Positions 1-9,233 of a DNA stretch of 64,000 bases are shown piece after piece. The notes below the pieces were generated by a model. The model had not been told where the DNA came from, did no database searches, and saw only the letters and a program-made list of their open reading frames with translations. A program made the translations under genes and the position numbers. Within the stretch, counting starts at the first letter, position 1; each line of letters starts with the position of its first letter. The DNA is from Lentimonas sp. CC4 (GTDB taxonomy: Bacteria > Verrucomicrobiota > Verrucomicrobiia > Opitutales > Coraliomargaritaceae): positions 744,001-808,000 of the forward strand of contig NZ_CACVBO010000002.1 of NCBI RefSeq assembly GCF_902728235.1. Direction: 5' to 3'.

Positions 1-492
1 GTTTTGGCCAATGCCCCCTGCCCCGTGAATATAGACTTCGTCAAATCCACGGCGATCAGGACGTAGTTCCGCAGAGTCCCCCAAGTGCCATTTGCCGAAG
101 ATGCCTGTCGCGTAGCCACTGTCTTGTAACATTTGCGGCATCGTGCGTAGCGCAGGGTTCATCTGGTCGCGCAAAAAGATCGTGTGCGTCACACCACTAT
201 ACACTTCGTGACGCCCAGTCAGCATCGCAGCGCGCGTCGGCGAGCAAGTCGGCGACACGTGGAAATTATCGAACCGAACGCCCTTATGATAGAGCGCATC
301 GATATTCGGGCTCTTCGCGTTGGGATTGTCATACGCAGCGATGGACGCAAAGCTGATATCGTCCGGCATGATCAATACGATGTTTGGACGCGAGCCTTTG
401 AAGCTCTCAGTCACTGTTGCCTCTGCGGAAACGGAAGCACCAGCCCATACTGTAAGTGAAACACAAAGAAGAGATAGTGATTTAGGTATCAT
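1..492 (-). CDS. S1-type sulfatase, C-terminal part beyond the window
   Basis: The first 164 residues of a secreted type I (S1) sulfatase are visible; the gene runs off the left edge. Residues 1-23 form a signal peptide. The metal-binding start of the fold appears as RPNIVLIMPDD (about residues 35-45). The formylglycine motif is C83-S-P-T-R with AAMLTG after it, so an activatable Cys-type enzyme is expected. KWHLGD follows near residue 145. MPDDISFAS replaces the FTDDQGYGD seen in the other sulfatases here, so it belongs to a different subfamily. Reaction: hydrolysis of sulfate esters, presumably on algal polysaccharide, after export. The GH29 gene upstream has the same direction, but a MITE-like repeat lies between them. 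The ATG at 490-492 is the only one that gives a signal peptide. Confidence 0.93.
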   Translation of the reverse strand, partial: MIPKSLSLLCVSLTVWAGASVSAEATVTESFKGSRPNIVLIMPDDISFASIAAYDNPNAKSPNIDALYHKGVRFDNFHVSPTCSPTRAAMLTGRHEVYSGVTHTIFLRDQMNPALRTMPQMLQDSGYATGIFGKWHLGDSAELRPDRRGFDEVYIHGAGGIGQN

Positions 493-526
493 GATGTTCG
501 ACTGGTTACTGCTGTAAAGTTCGTGC

Positions 527-711
527 GATGCTGACGCGCATTAAGAATTGTGATTCATCCCTCAACACATTGGGGAGGGACGAGCTCCGCCTCGTCTTGC
601 GGTGTGCTGGTGCTGAGGTTGAGTGCTGAGGTTGAGTGCTTTGGCTCGGCGGACGGCGCGGAGGCCATCCCTCCCCAAAGAAACCAGCACATTCGGTAGA
701 GCTGCATGAGT
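527..711. repeat. MITE-like repeat, family A, copy 1
   Basis: About 185 bp beginning with GACGCGCATTAAGAATTGTG and containing the family core CTCGTCTTGCGGTGTGCTGG and CCTCCCCAAA. It shares this with copies at 15074-15275, 20136-20830 and 52356-52561. The right terminal inverted repeat is shortened: only the outer GAGTAT remains. The open frames crossing it are repeat-derived and have no protein-like composition. It fills the gap between the partial sulfatase and the GH29 gene. Confidence 0.75.
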
Positions 712-735
712 ATGAAGATGGCATATTAAAAAGAA

Positions 736-2487
736 CTATTCCGAGATCGGCTCGAAGATGATAGCCTTTAGGTTGAAGAGGGCTTTGCCTTTGTTCTCTC
801 CGAACCCGACGATCGCTTCAACGGTGCCCACTTGATTCAGGTTAATGGTGCCTGCCTCCAGTAATTGAAAGTCTTCCCATTTTTTAGTAGCTGGCACTTT
901 AGCCGATAGCGACTGCTTGCCCACCTTGAGCAACACATCGCTGCCGTCGTAGCCTTTAGCACAGGAATAGAGATACTTGACTGCATACGTGCCTGGAGCT
1001 GGGACATTGAGCGTCCATGAGGCAGAGTCCTTTGGATCTGTCCAGAAACCGATGTAGCTGTTATCCTGAAGCTGAAGCGTGCCACCTTTTAGTTTGGCAC
1101 CGGAGGCTTGAAGCATGAGCTCATCACCCTTCAATCCAAGGTCGACCGAAGGTGCGGCTTCCACCTGCTGAAGGCCGCTGTATTTAATGCGTAGCACCGT
1201 GGCTTGTGGCGTCTGTGTTGCCTTGGAAAGATCGATTTTCAAAGCACCCTTCCCTGCGCTTGATGGTAAAGGTGCGCCAGCATAGCTGAAAGCCTCAATG
1301 GACTCGGCCTGCAAGCCATTGACCTCAAGCGCGCCACCTTTGGGCCAGTTAAATATATATGCGAAGATCTCGCCTTGTTCGGGAGTCGACGCCTCGGATT
1401 GTGAGACTTTACCCCAGTTTTGCTGCGGTAGGTCGATATACTTTGTGCCCCAGACTGCATCTTGGTGCGCCGCATTCCACGCTCCCATTTGGAGGAGCAG
1501 ATCGGTTGAACCTTGTGGCCATGAGCCATCGGCATACGGGCCGATATTGAGCAGTAAATTGCCGCCCTTCGTATTGATATCAATCTGCTTCTGCACGAGT
1601 GTGTCGATGTCCTTCCATTTGGTATCACTCTCTTTGTAGCCCCACGAGTGGTTCACCGTCCAGCACGCTTCCCAGAAGTGATCGAGCGCAGCACCAGGCG
1701 TGGAGTTCTCGGGCGTGCCGTAGTCCTTCTTAAACGTCTTACGTTTCGCCACACGATTGTTGATAATCATGTCAGGGCTCAATTCGCGGAGATAGTTGTA
1801 GAGATCGACGCCGTCATCCATCGTCCACCATTTGACCCAATCGCCATCAAACCACATGATTGCTGGATCGTAATTATCAATCAGCTCTTTGAGCTGCGCT
1901 TTCATGTAAGTCACGTAGCCCTCTTTATCGTTCATTGGCGTTTGGTTGTGAGCCTTCTCGGTAATCTGCGAAGGATGGTGCCAGTCGATAATCGAATAAT
2001 AGGTGCCAAACTTGAGGCCGTATTTATCGCAGGCCGCCTTGAGCTCGGCGAGAATGTCGCGATCAAACGCAGTCGCTTCACCTAAGTCGTATTCAGTGTA
2101 AGCACTATCCCAGAGGCAGAAGCCTTCATGGTGCTTGGTGGTAATCACCATATACTTCATGCCCGCTTCTTTAGCGGTCTTGACCCACAGATCGGCGTCT
2201 AGCTTTTCCGGGTTAAACGTTGCTGCGAATGGGATGTATTCTTCAGGAGTGATTTTACCCCAGCGTTGAATCCATTCGGCATACCCACGAATCGACTCGC
2301 CCTGCCACTCACCTCCAAGTGTGGAATAGACACCGTAGTGAATAAATAGCCCAAACTGCGCATCGTTGAACCACTGCATACGCGCCTCAAATGCTTCGTC
2401 GCTTTCGGGCGTAACTTCCACCGCGTGGCTAGAGCTGAGTGTCGCGACAGCAACCGCGAGGGACAAAAAGGTGTGTTTGATGTTCAT
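736..2487 (-). CDS. secreted alpha-L-fucosidase, GH29, with C-terminal carbohydrate-binding-like module
   Basis: GH29 retaining exo-alpha-L-fucosidase, expected to release terminal fucose outside the cytoplasm. From the start used here (MNIKHTFLSLAVAVATLSSSHA, a signal peptide) the protein has 583 residues. QFGLFIHYGVYS, the TTKHHEGFCLWDS fucose-binding block (His119-His120) and MWFDGDW are all present. Asp214 in the last is the expected nucleophile. NLLLNIGPYADGSW completes the catalytic barrel near residue 310. About 130 C-terminal residues, with FWTDPKDSASWTLNVPAPGTY, resemble a CBM6/35-type beta-sandwich. An in-frame ATG 7 codons upstream (to 2508) is possible; neither start has a clear Shine-Dalgarno. 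A regulon-type promoter lies at 2566-2616. Confidence 0.95.
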   Translation of the reverse strand: MNIKHTFLSLAVAVATLSSSHAVEVTPESDEAFEARMQWFNDAQFGLFIHYGVYSTLGGEWQGESIRGYAEWIQRWGKITPEEYIPFAATFNPEKLDADLWVKTAKEAGMKYMVITTKHHEGFCLWDSAYTEYDLGEATAFDRDILAELKAACDKYGLKFGTYYSIIDWHHPSQITEKAHNQTPMNDKEGYVTYMKAQLKELIDNYDPAIMWFDGDWVKWWTMDDGVDLYNYLRELSPDMIINNRVAKRKTFKKDYGTPENSTPGAALDHFWEACWTVNHSWGYKESDTKWKDIDTLVQKQIDINTKGGNLLLNIGPYADGSWPQGSTDLLLQMGAWNAAHQDAVWGTKYIDLPQQNWGKVSQSEASTPEQGEIFAYIFNWPKGGALEVNGLQAESIEAFSYAGAPLPSSAGKGALKIDLSKATQTPQATVLRIKYSGLQQVEAAPSVDLGLKGDELMLQASGAKLKGGTLQLQDNSYIGFWTDPKDSASWTLNVPAPGTYAVKYLYSCAKGYDGSDVLLKVGKQSLSAKVPATKKWEDFQLLEAGTINLNQVGTVEAIVGFGENKGKALFNLKAIIFEPISE

Positions 2488-2565
2488 AAATTTGAAGCGT
2501 TGGTTCATGGAGGGTAGTTTTTATGACTTAGCGGTGAATGCTAAGATATAGCTAGCAATGTAATT

Positions 2566-2616
2566 ACTATGTTACCGAATTAATGGTCTAATGCCTATCA
2601 CGTGTTCGCATGAACC
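2566..2616 (-). promoter_or_regulatory. regulon-type promoter of the GH29 gene
   Basis: Read on the minus strand, GAGGTTCATGCGAACACGTG is followed by ATAGGC, then 21 bp, then CATAGT (2571-2566) as the -10. GTGATAGGC plus 21 bp is the architecture found at eleven other sites in the window. The upstream half is the most diverged of the set. Confidence 0.6.
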
Positions 2617-2689
2617 TCAAATAGGCACTATGTTTAAAATTGGGGTTAAAGAAAGAGACTCCTCCATACATACCGCCGAATTCAGGCGA

Positions 2690-3391
2690 TTAGGGCTCTA
2701 CGCGTTTGAATAATTCATCAAATGGGATCTGGGTATCCAGTATTTCCTGAAAAGCCTCCTCCTCCATCTGTTCGATTTGGATTTCGACTAAATAGCGATC
2801 CGACATCAGAATTTGAAGACTGCCAGATTTGTCAGCGTAATCGTATTCTTGGTTCACCAACATACCCTCCTCGTCTTGAGTGGATTTGTAACCATCGGGC
2901 TCATCCACATCCGCGAGTTCTAGATCGAAACCCAATGCTTTGATCAATGACTCATTGGCTTCAAGGCCGACATCCGTAATTTCAATTTCTAAGGAACTCC
3001 CGTCCTCCCATTGATAACGGCCCCGACTCCGTAGAACGGTCTGCCCCTGTATCTCACGGCGATCGTGAAGGAGGCTGCCTTCTTCAGAGAGCCAAGCCGG
3101 CAATAAATCGTTGAGGCCCTCAGTCGCGGCACTGACACTCTCAGCCTCAGTCAACGCTGGCGAGTTAACAGGGTCAGTCGTCTCAACCTTGGCCTCAGGC
3201 GCTTCGATCAGTTCTGGCCTGTGCTTTAACAAATCCACAGTGGATACGCGACTCCGGAAGCCATCAGGATTGGTTGAATACTGTTCAACTTTTGGAGCAT
3301 CGGTATCGCGCTGCGACCGCACAAACCAGAGTGCACTGATGGCAACCACCAATGCAGCAACGACGATGAATGATTTGTGAGTGCCTCGCAT
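2690..3391 (-). CDS. small membrane-anchored protein of unknown function
   Basis: This 233-residue protein is not recognised. Residues 8-24 (FIVVAALVVAISALWFV) form one membrane segment followed by an Arg. The rest would therefore face the periplasm with the N-terminus inside. The soluble part is acidic (LPAWLSEEGSLLHDRREIQG, MEEEAFQEILDTQIPFDELF) and looks like one small alpha/beta domain, but no catalytic motif is visible. It stands alone: a terminator-like hairpin lies just upstream (3418-3445), and the GH29 promoter lies downstream. There is no evident link to polysaccharide breakdown. Confidence 0.75.
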   Translation of the reverse strand: MRGTHKSFIVVAALVVAISALWFVRSQRDTDAPKVEQYSTNPDGFRSRVSTVDLLKHRPELIEAPEAKVETTDPVNSPALTEAESVSAATEGLNDLLPAWLSEEGSLLHDRREIQGQTVLRSRGRYQWEDGSSLEIEITDVGLEANESLIKALGFDLELADVDEPDGYKSTQDEEGMLVNQEYDYADKSGSLQILMSDRYLVEIQIEQMEEEAFQEILDTQIPFDELFKRVEP

Positions 3392-3417
3392 AGATATATC
3401 AACCGTTCAAAATAAAA

Positions 3418-3445
3418 GAGCCAGCATCTCGAAGGATGCTGGTTC
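3418..3445 (-). terminator. intrinsic terminator-like hairpin
   Basis: CCAGCATC and GATGCTGG pair around a short loop. On the minus strand the stem is followed by CTCTTTTATTTT. It is nearly the same stem as the one at 3661-3688. The 215 bp between the two hairpins hold no convincing gene (only a 62-codon frame of unusual composition). Confidence 0.6.
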
Positions 3446-3660
3446 TTATAGGAAGGCAATTCTATTTAGTCATTCAAATCAGAGAATGGGTCCCCAGCCC
3501 GACAACTCATCAGTAACTGAGATAGAGTTGCATCACTTGGGAGTCTCTCAGCTCTACGTTGAAAAACGTGAGGACCACGCGATGTGAAATGCTGGATGAA
3601 GGGTAGAATCAATTCACACACACAGATCCCAACCCCCGCCTCTAACAGTTCCAAAAGAAA

Positions 3661-3688
3661 GAACCAGCATCCGCTAGGATGCTGGTTC
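3661..3688 (-). terminator. intrinsic terminator of the beta-helix gene
   Basis: A perfect 12-bp stem, GAACCAGCATCC / GGATGCTGGTTC, with loop GCTA. On the minus strand it is followed by TTTCTTTTGG. It lies 42 bp after the stop of the large secreted protein gene. Confidence 0.75.
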
Positions 3689-3729
3689 TGGTAGAAATGT
3701 CGGACCTTACAAAACGACCTTTCGGTCGA

Positions 3730-6700
3730 TCAATAGCTGTTATAGAGGTCCGCGACTTCTTGGGCTGTCAGAGCGGCATCAAACAACAGAACATCGTCGA
3801 TCGATCCTGAATAGTAGTAACTACCTCCTTGAGAGCCGAGTGTGCTGGTGCTGACGCCCGCCATGCTTCGAGTCTTCCCTGTGCCACTTTGGAAGAGGCT
3901 GCCATTATGATAGATCTCCATGGTGCCTGTGGTCGCATTTTTGACAAACACCCAATGGCTCCAACTGCCTGAGAACTCGGCGGCTGTCGCTGCTTTTTGA
4001 ATACGGTCATAGCCAGAATTCCAACCGGCATCCCAGTAGACATTTGAATTGCCCCAAGGTAGGTGAATATTCAGGACTCGGTTACCAGACGCATCCACGG
4101 CATGGAGGATGCTATTGCTCTTCGGCTGATTGCTCGCGCCGTAAGCCCAGAATGAGATTGTCACCTCTTGATCGAGCGAAGCAAACGCCGCAGCAGGTAA
4201 CGCCACCTCGGTGCTTGTGCCATCGAAGGCTAAGGCAGTGCCGTCGACACCAGTCACTGAAGACGCATTCGAAATCGTGCCATCGAAGTCATTCCCAGAG
4301 ATATCCTCCGCAGTGGATGAGCTTCCATCATCCATATCCCAGTTTGCAATCGGAGCAATGAAGCTCGCTCCACCGCTGACAGTCAGCTTATCAATCGAAG
4401 TGATCGTGGCAGAGGTATTTGTCGTGCCACGTCCCCACGCATAGAGTCGGAATTCAGTCGCCTGAGTGATGAATTCATATTCCGTTCCGGCGAGATCAAC
4501 CACGACTCTTTCATAATCTCCAATGGCATCACTATCGACATAGGAAATAGCTGACGCGCTACCGATTACATTTCCTGCGGCATCCGTGAGAGCAAATTCA
4601 TCGACTGAGTTACTCGACTTAAGAGCGACCTTAAATGCGATGGTCTCCAGTTGAAGCCCTGTCCCCATATCGGGCGTTAAGGTGAATGAGAGGTAGTCAT
4701 CTCCTGTCACTGCCTTTGCGAAGGTGCCGGTTGTGGCGTCCGTGACTTGAATGCCAATCGCTCCAAGCGTGCTGCTATCACCAAACGCAATACCATGACC
4801 GTCTGTTCCGCTGTCGTCTCCAAAAACAGTGACATAGTCGATCACCATTGGTGACACGATGGAACCAGCACTGAGCGTCGGTGCGACATACGTGACGGCA
4901 CTTGGATCCGCTGCGTCTGCAGAAAAATCATATCCAACCAGGATGTCAGAGACGATTCTGATTTGAATGGTTGCCGTAGCAGTATTGCCGAGGCCGTCAG
5001 AAACTTTAATCTCAGCGCTATAGAGCCCGATCGTGCTGGGTGTTCCACTGAGAGTGCCATCAGTATTCAGGCTCAGCCAAGATGGGCCACTCACCTTGGA
5101 GAAGCTCAAATCGCTGCCCTCTAGGTTGGTGACAGTTCCGACGATCGATGCAGCGTAGGACTCTCCTGCAAATCCCCCGGCGACACTGATAGAATCTGAA
5201 CTGAAGCTTGGAGCATCATAGACTGCAGCGACGTTGAAGATCACGATCCCCCTTTTTTCAGCATCATTCACGGTAAACCGGAGGGAATCTTCGCCGTAGA
5301 AGTTCTCATCTGGCGTGTAGACTAAATCGGGTGCTGTCCCACTTAAAGTTCCATTTGCTGGCTGCTGAATAATTGCGAAGCTTAAAGTGCCGCCATCTGG
5401 ATCGGACCCTTGAAGCTCGAAGGCAGTTGCGCTGTCTTCAAGTAACTCCACACGAGTTGAAAGCGGGTTGCCTGCATGGTCATTGATCGTGAAGGTCCAG
5501 ACTTCACCCTCAACGGTCGAACCATCTGCTAAGATACAATCAACTCTCCAGAAGTAGCTTTGATCATTTGTCCATGAGGTCGGAGTGAAAATATTATTCT
5601 CCTGGTTGCCCATGAAGCTGAGGCTATTCGCACTGTTACCAAGATAGAGATCATACGAAACTGCATTCAGCCCACCGCGCCACATCAGATCAGAAGTAAT
5701 CAACGCATCCGTGCGTTCGTCTGCGGGATAAGGATGACTCGCATATGTATATTGATATCCAGGAATCCAATAGTTCTCATCCCCATATTCATACGCGCCT
5801 AGGTCAGGCGCAGTGCCGTTGAAGTCACTATTCACGTCAATGTCTCCATGAATCCAGCTCATTGTGACAGGAATTCCCTGATCAATAATTTCCAACGCAT
5901 CCGCTCGAGGACGGAAATCCAATCCATAGGGATCCCTTAGGATGTCTTGAGTTCTCCGTGGGTCTCTTTGCCCGATGAAGTTATTGGAGGCAATTCCTGG
6001 AATGTCCAAATCATCATCATTGCCAGCGATATGATCGGCTATATTATTGAAAATCTGGCTATTGGCGTTGCCGCCCTTTTCAACCGATATTTCAAAATCT
6101 CCCCGTGGGTGCACTGAGAGATTATGAGCGATCTCATGGAAGTCGCCTTTGAGTTTATAGGCAGCACCTGAGTCATTCACCTTTTTATAGGTTCCGGAGA
6201 GCGCAACATTTCGATAGAAATTCGCGTCGACCCCGGTGAGTGGATTGTTCGCACCATCAAAGCGGTAATCCTTCTCTTTACTACTATGCCCCCAGTTATA
6301 ACGCCAAACGGATTCAACGACCGAGCCTCCAGCGCTGTAGAATGAGGTGCCGTCTTCCTGATGTAATGAGCATCTTTCCGTGTAATTCATTTCTAAGATA
6401 AAGGGCTGCACTTCATTGCCATCATCATAGAGCCCAAATCGGAAACCAGCGTATGGTCCTGAATTAATGAGCGAATTGTTACGGTGTATCAAGTTCTGGG
6501 CTTGAGAGGTCTGCACCGAGGCATTTTGCGAACATGTGTAGTTTATATTTTCGAAGAGATTATTTTCAATCCGAGCGTCTTGTGTGTAAGCGCATAGTAG
6601 GCCGATGACCTCTGAGTAACGGAAGGTATTATTATACAATACCAAGTCGTCGCAGAAGTCGTCTACAGAGCCAACGATTTGCGCCGTGTCTCCAGAACCC

Positions 6701-8865
6701 AATGAGCCCAACGCTCTTTCGGAAGAGGCATAATAACTCGAATCACAATTCTGAATGGTAATTCCATCTGAACTGGTAAACTGGAACGTAGTCGCAAAGA
6801 AGTCCAAGCCATCCAAGACAATGTTTTGGGTCGAGGCATCTCCGGTAATGGCCACGCTCTGCACTTTTCCAGCGATTTCGCGGCCATTTGGATTTTGGCC
6901 ATCATCCGCCCAAAGATAGAGTGTTTTGGTCGATTCATCATACGCCCATTCCTGGGCGATATCCAATAGCGCACGCTCGGCACCATCGACGCCGCCTTCT
7001 AAGAAATAGTCGTCAGTCGTTCTGTAAATGCCCGAGGTGGGAGCGTATTCAAAGTAGTTGGAACCTGCCTCGTGTGACGAAACCAGGGCAATATTGGTCG
7101 CATAAGCTCCGAAATTGAACAAGCCAACACATCCCTCAAAGGACACACCCGCTTCGCCAACAATATCAGCACCGTCGACGTATCTTCCTGAATTGTTCTG
7201 CTTTTTCGTGCGTGCGTCCCACATTTCATCTGACCAGACCAGCGCATTCGGGAAACGAGCCAAAGTCATAATCTGATCGTCGACGAAGAGTTGTGTAATG
7301 TCCTCAGTCAGCGTTGTTTTGTAAACGTTTCCTGAATCCAGTGTCCAGTCACTAGCAATCGAAGCGGTTCCATCAAAGGTGACTGTTTCTCCATTGTAAG
7401 GAGTCAGCGTGATCGGCATCCCTGGAGTGCCAGCGATGCCCGAGAGATCTACTTGCTCGTAATAGTCACCGCCACGGATGTAGATCGTGCTTCCTGGGCC
7501 AGCGAGACTGACAGCGTGTTGAATAGTAGCAAAAGGTTTTGTGCGAGAGCCCGCGTTTGAATCGCTACCGCTGGTGGAGACGTAATAGTCCGAGCCTAGA
7601 TCAAAGGTTGATCCATGGACAGTCAGCTTATCAATTGCTGCTAGGGTATTGGCAGTCTTGTTGGTTCCTCTCCCCCATGCGTAAATTCTGAATTCGGTCG
7701 CATCTGATACGTATTCAAATTCAGTGCCAGCTAGATCGATTGTTACACCGTCATACGCACCGGTCAGACCGACCACGTTTGTAATGACTGCAGGACTACC
7801 AATCAGGTTGCCCGCAGAATCCGTCAGAGCGTATTCATCAACCGATGTCTCGGCTTTCTTCGTGGCTTTGAACGAAATCCCGCTAAGGTGAAGCGCCGAA
7901 CCAGTGTCAGGTGTGACGGTAAAGGAGAGATAATCATTACCCGCGACCGCGAGTTCGAATGTTTGGGTCGTTGCATCGATTACCTGTATTCCCACAGCCC
8001 CAACCGATGAGCTATCGCCCAGTTCCACACCGTAGGCATCCACGCCCGTATTGTCGGAAGCGGTATCGACATATGCGATATCCATTGGAGAAGTGAGCTG
8101 ACTCGCACTAACATTAGATGCCAGCACTGTCGCCTCACTCGAATCGGCTGCATCAGCATCAAAGTCATAGCCCACTAGGATGGTGTTTTCGGCTGTGCCG
8201 TTCAACACGACTTTGTCAAAGGCGACTGCAGAATTCGAACTGGAGTTGCCACCGTATACATAGATGCGAAATTCGACCGAATCGGCGAGATCTTGAAACT
8301 TCGATTCCGATAAATCGACCACGATGTTGTTCGTAGCACTGTCCCATGTCAGGATATCAGTGGTCTGGCCTGTGGCGATTTCGTCGCCTTCTGCGAACCC
8401 ATTGACAGAAGAAAAGAGTGCCCATCGCTCGGGTGCATTATTGAGTTCTTTTGCGTATGTGCGGAACGTCAAGCTTGCCAGATTTAACCGATGCGCCGAA
8501 TCCGGTGTGACGCTAAAAGTCATATAGTCGTTCGCGGAGAGCGCAGACGCCAGATAGTCGTTATTATTCATGTCCACAAAACCGAAATTGCTTTGTGGAC
8601 CTCCAAAGGAAAATGAGTTCGCAGTGCCAAATGCATTGCCCTCAGCATCCAGACCATCGGTCGGTGCGAATGTCGTATAAACGTTACTGATAAGGCCAGC
8701 GCCTGTATCGTAATCCGTTGCGGTTAAGTTTGGAGCAGTCATGTTGGCCGCTTGCGTGCCGACACCAGTGCCATCGTCGAAATCATAGCCGACTAGAATG
8801 TCAGCCTGAGATACTGTGCACAGCACAGATATACAAGCACCAGACAGGTAATGGATGCCTTTCAT
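3730..8865 (-). CDS. giant secreted multidomain right-handed beta-helix protein with LamG tail (candidate polysaccharide-active enzyme)
   Basis: This 1711-residue exported protein has a signal peptide at 1-21. Two related ~200-residue modules opening with ILVGYDF follow (about 22-225 and 228-425). A right-handed beta-helix comes next (about 427-1030), opening with YYVSTSGSDSNAGSRTKPFA and carrying DITQLFVDDQIMTLARFPN. After it are a fibronectin-like segment (about 1040-1120), a cadherin-like DPDGG domain (about 1137-1215), a putative-Ig domain (about 1218-1300), a third VGYDF module (about 1307-1505) and a LamG/concanavalin domain (about 1505-1711). The opening of the helix and the QLFV...ARFPN block recall GH141-type beta-helix hydrolases. 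A polysaccharide lyase is an alternative; the catalytic residues cannot be assigned by eye. There is no PEP-CTERM tail. It is divergent from the histidine kinase gene, which may control it. Confidence 0.85.
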   Translation of the reverse strand: MKGIHYLSGACISVLCTVSQADILVGYDFDDGTGVGTQAANMTAPNLTATDYDTGAGLISNVYTTFAPTDGLDAEGNAFGTANSFSFGGPQSNFGFVDMNNNDYLASALSANDYMTFSVTPDSAHRLNLASLTFRTYAKELNNAPERWALFSSVNGFAEGDEIATGQTTDILTWDSATNNIVVDLSESKFQDLADSVEFRIYVYGGNSSSNSAVAFDKVVLNGTAENTILVGYDFDADAADSSEATVLASNVSASQLTSPMDIAYVDTASDNTGVDAYGVELGDSSSVGAVGIQVIDATTQTFELAVAGNDYLSFTVTPDTGSALHLSGISFKATKKAETSVDEYALTDSAGNLIGSPAVITNVVGLTGAYDGVTIDLAGTEFEYVSDATEFRIYAWGRGTNKTANTLAAIDKLTVHGSTFDLGSDYYVSTSGSDSNAGSRTKPFATIQHAVSLAGPGSTIYIRGGDYYEQVDLSGIAGTPGMPITLTPYNGETVTFDGTASIASDWTLDSGNVYKTTLTEDITQLFVDDQIMTLARFPNALVWSDEMWDARTKKQNNSGRYVDGADIVGEAGVSFEGCVGLFNFGAYATNIALVSSHEAGSNYFEYAPTSGIYRTTDDYFLEGGVDGAERALLDIAQEWAYDESTKTLYLWADDGQNPNGREIAGKVQSVAITGDASTQNIVLDGLDFFATTFQFTSSDGITIQNCDSSYYASSERALGSLGSGDTAQIVGSVDDFCDDLVLYNNTFRYSEVIGLLCAYTQDARIENNLFENINYTCSQNASVQTSQAQNLIHRNNSLINSGPYAGFRFGLYDDGNEVQPFILEMNYTERCSLHQEDGTSFYSAGGSVVESVWRYNWGHSSKEKDYRFDGANNPLTGVDANFYRNVALSGTYKKVNDSGAAYKLKGDFHEIAHNLSVHPRGDFEISVEKGGNANSQIFNNIADHIAGNDDDLDIPGIASNNFIGQRDPRRTQDILRDPYGLDFRPRADALEIIDQGIPVTMSWIHGDIDVNSDFNGTAPDLGAYEYGDENYWIPGYQYTYASHPYPADERTDALITSDLMWRGGLNAVSYDLYLGNSANSLSFMGNQENNIFTPTSWTNDQSYFWRVDCILADGSTVEGEVWTFTINDHAGNPLSTRVELLEDSATAFELQGSDPDGGTLSFAIIQQPANGTLSGTAPDLVYTPDENFYGEDSLRFTVNDAEKRGIVIFNVAAVYDAPSFSSDSISVAGGFAGESYAASIVGTVTNLEGSDLSFSKVSGPSWLSLNTDGTLSGTPSTIGLYSAEIKVSDGLGNTATATIQIRIVSDILVGYDFSADAADPSAVTYVAPTLSAGSIVSPMVIDYVTVFGDDSGTDGHGIAFGDSSTLGAIGIQVTDATTGTFAKAVTGDDYLSFTLTPDMGTGLQLETIAFKVALKSSNSVDEFALTDAAGNVIGSASAISYVDSDAIGDYERVVVDLAGTEYEFITQATEFRLYAWGRGTTNTSATITSIDKLTVSGGASFIAPIANWDMDDGSSSTAEDISGNDFDGTISNASSVTGVDGTALAFDGTSTEVALPAAAFASLDQEVTISFWAYGASNQPKSNSILHAVDASGNRVLNIHLPWGNSNVYWDAGWNSGYDRIQKAATAAEFSGSWSHWVFVKNATTGTMEIYHNGSLFQSGTGKTRSMAGVSTSTLGSQGGSYYYSGSIDDVLLFDAALTAQEVADLYNSY

Positions 8866-9233
8866 AGGGTTCCTTTGGTTGGGGGTGGGGTTTAATGGTT
8901 TATCGCTAACCGAAAGAACCGATGCAGACTTTAATCTGCATCGGACTATTCAGCTAGTATGGCATCATATCAAGTTAGACAAAAACGCACAACCCACAGA
9001 AACATGTAGGGGGTAGCCAATTGCCCCTAATTAAGTTTTTTAACGTAGTCCGGACTTGAGGTATAGGCCTTAATCGAAGCTCAAGGCTTTAAGTCTCATG
9101 CCCCTTTTTTTGTTAATCACAATTTCGCAACTAAATGATCGAAGTTGCCTTTCGCATGAAAACTCACATACACGCGATCTGGCTACCCCTTAAGAATACC
9201 ATGAGCTAACATGTAATATTCTTTTTAGAATAG
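8866..9233. promoter_or_regulatory. divergent intergenic region between beta-helix gene and two-component system
   Basis: These 368 bp have no gene. The box TGGCTACCCC(C/T)TA occurs twice in opposite orientation: 9019-9007 facing the beta-helix gene and 9180-9192 facing the kinase gene. A -10-like TAATAT follows the second copy about 20 bp on. A 26-bp palindromic hairpin, CCGATGCAGA..TCTGCATCGG (8919-8944), lies in the leader of the beta-helix gene, and a GTCCGGAC palindrome lies near 9047. The regulon motif found elsewhere in the window is absent here. The box is a candidate site for the adjacent response regulator (inference). Confidence 0.5.

Noticed and set aside
506-724. 72-codon minus-strand frame
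   Set aside because: It lies within MITE-like family A; similar frames in other copies differ in reading and composition (Arg/Ser/Pro-rich), so it is repeat-derived.
3466-3654. 62-codon minus-strand frame between twin hairpins
   Set aside because: Cys/Arg-rich composition, no homologous features and no start signal; the pair of terminators may suggest an RNA but does not support a protein.
4044-4361. plus-strand frame inside the giant secreted protein gene
   Set aside because: It is antisense to the LamG-coding region, rich in Cys/Arg/Ser/Gln; the minus-strand frame has clear domains.
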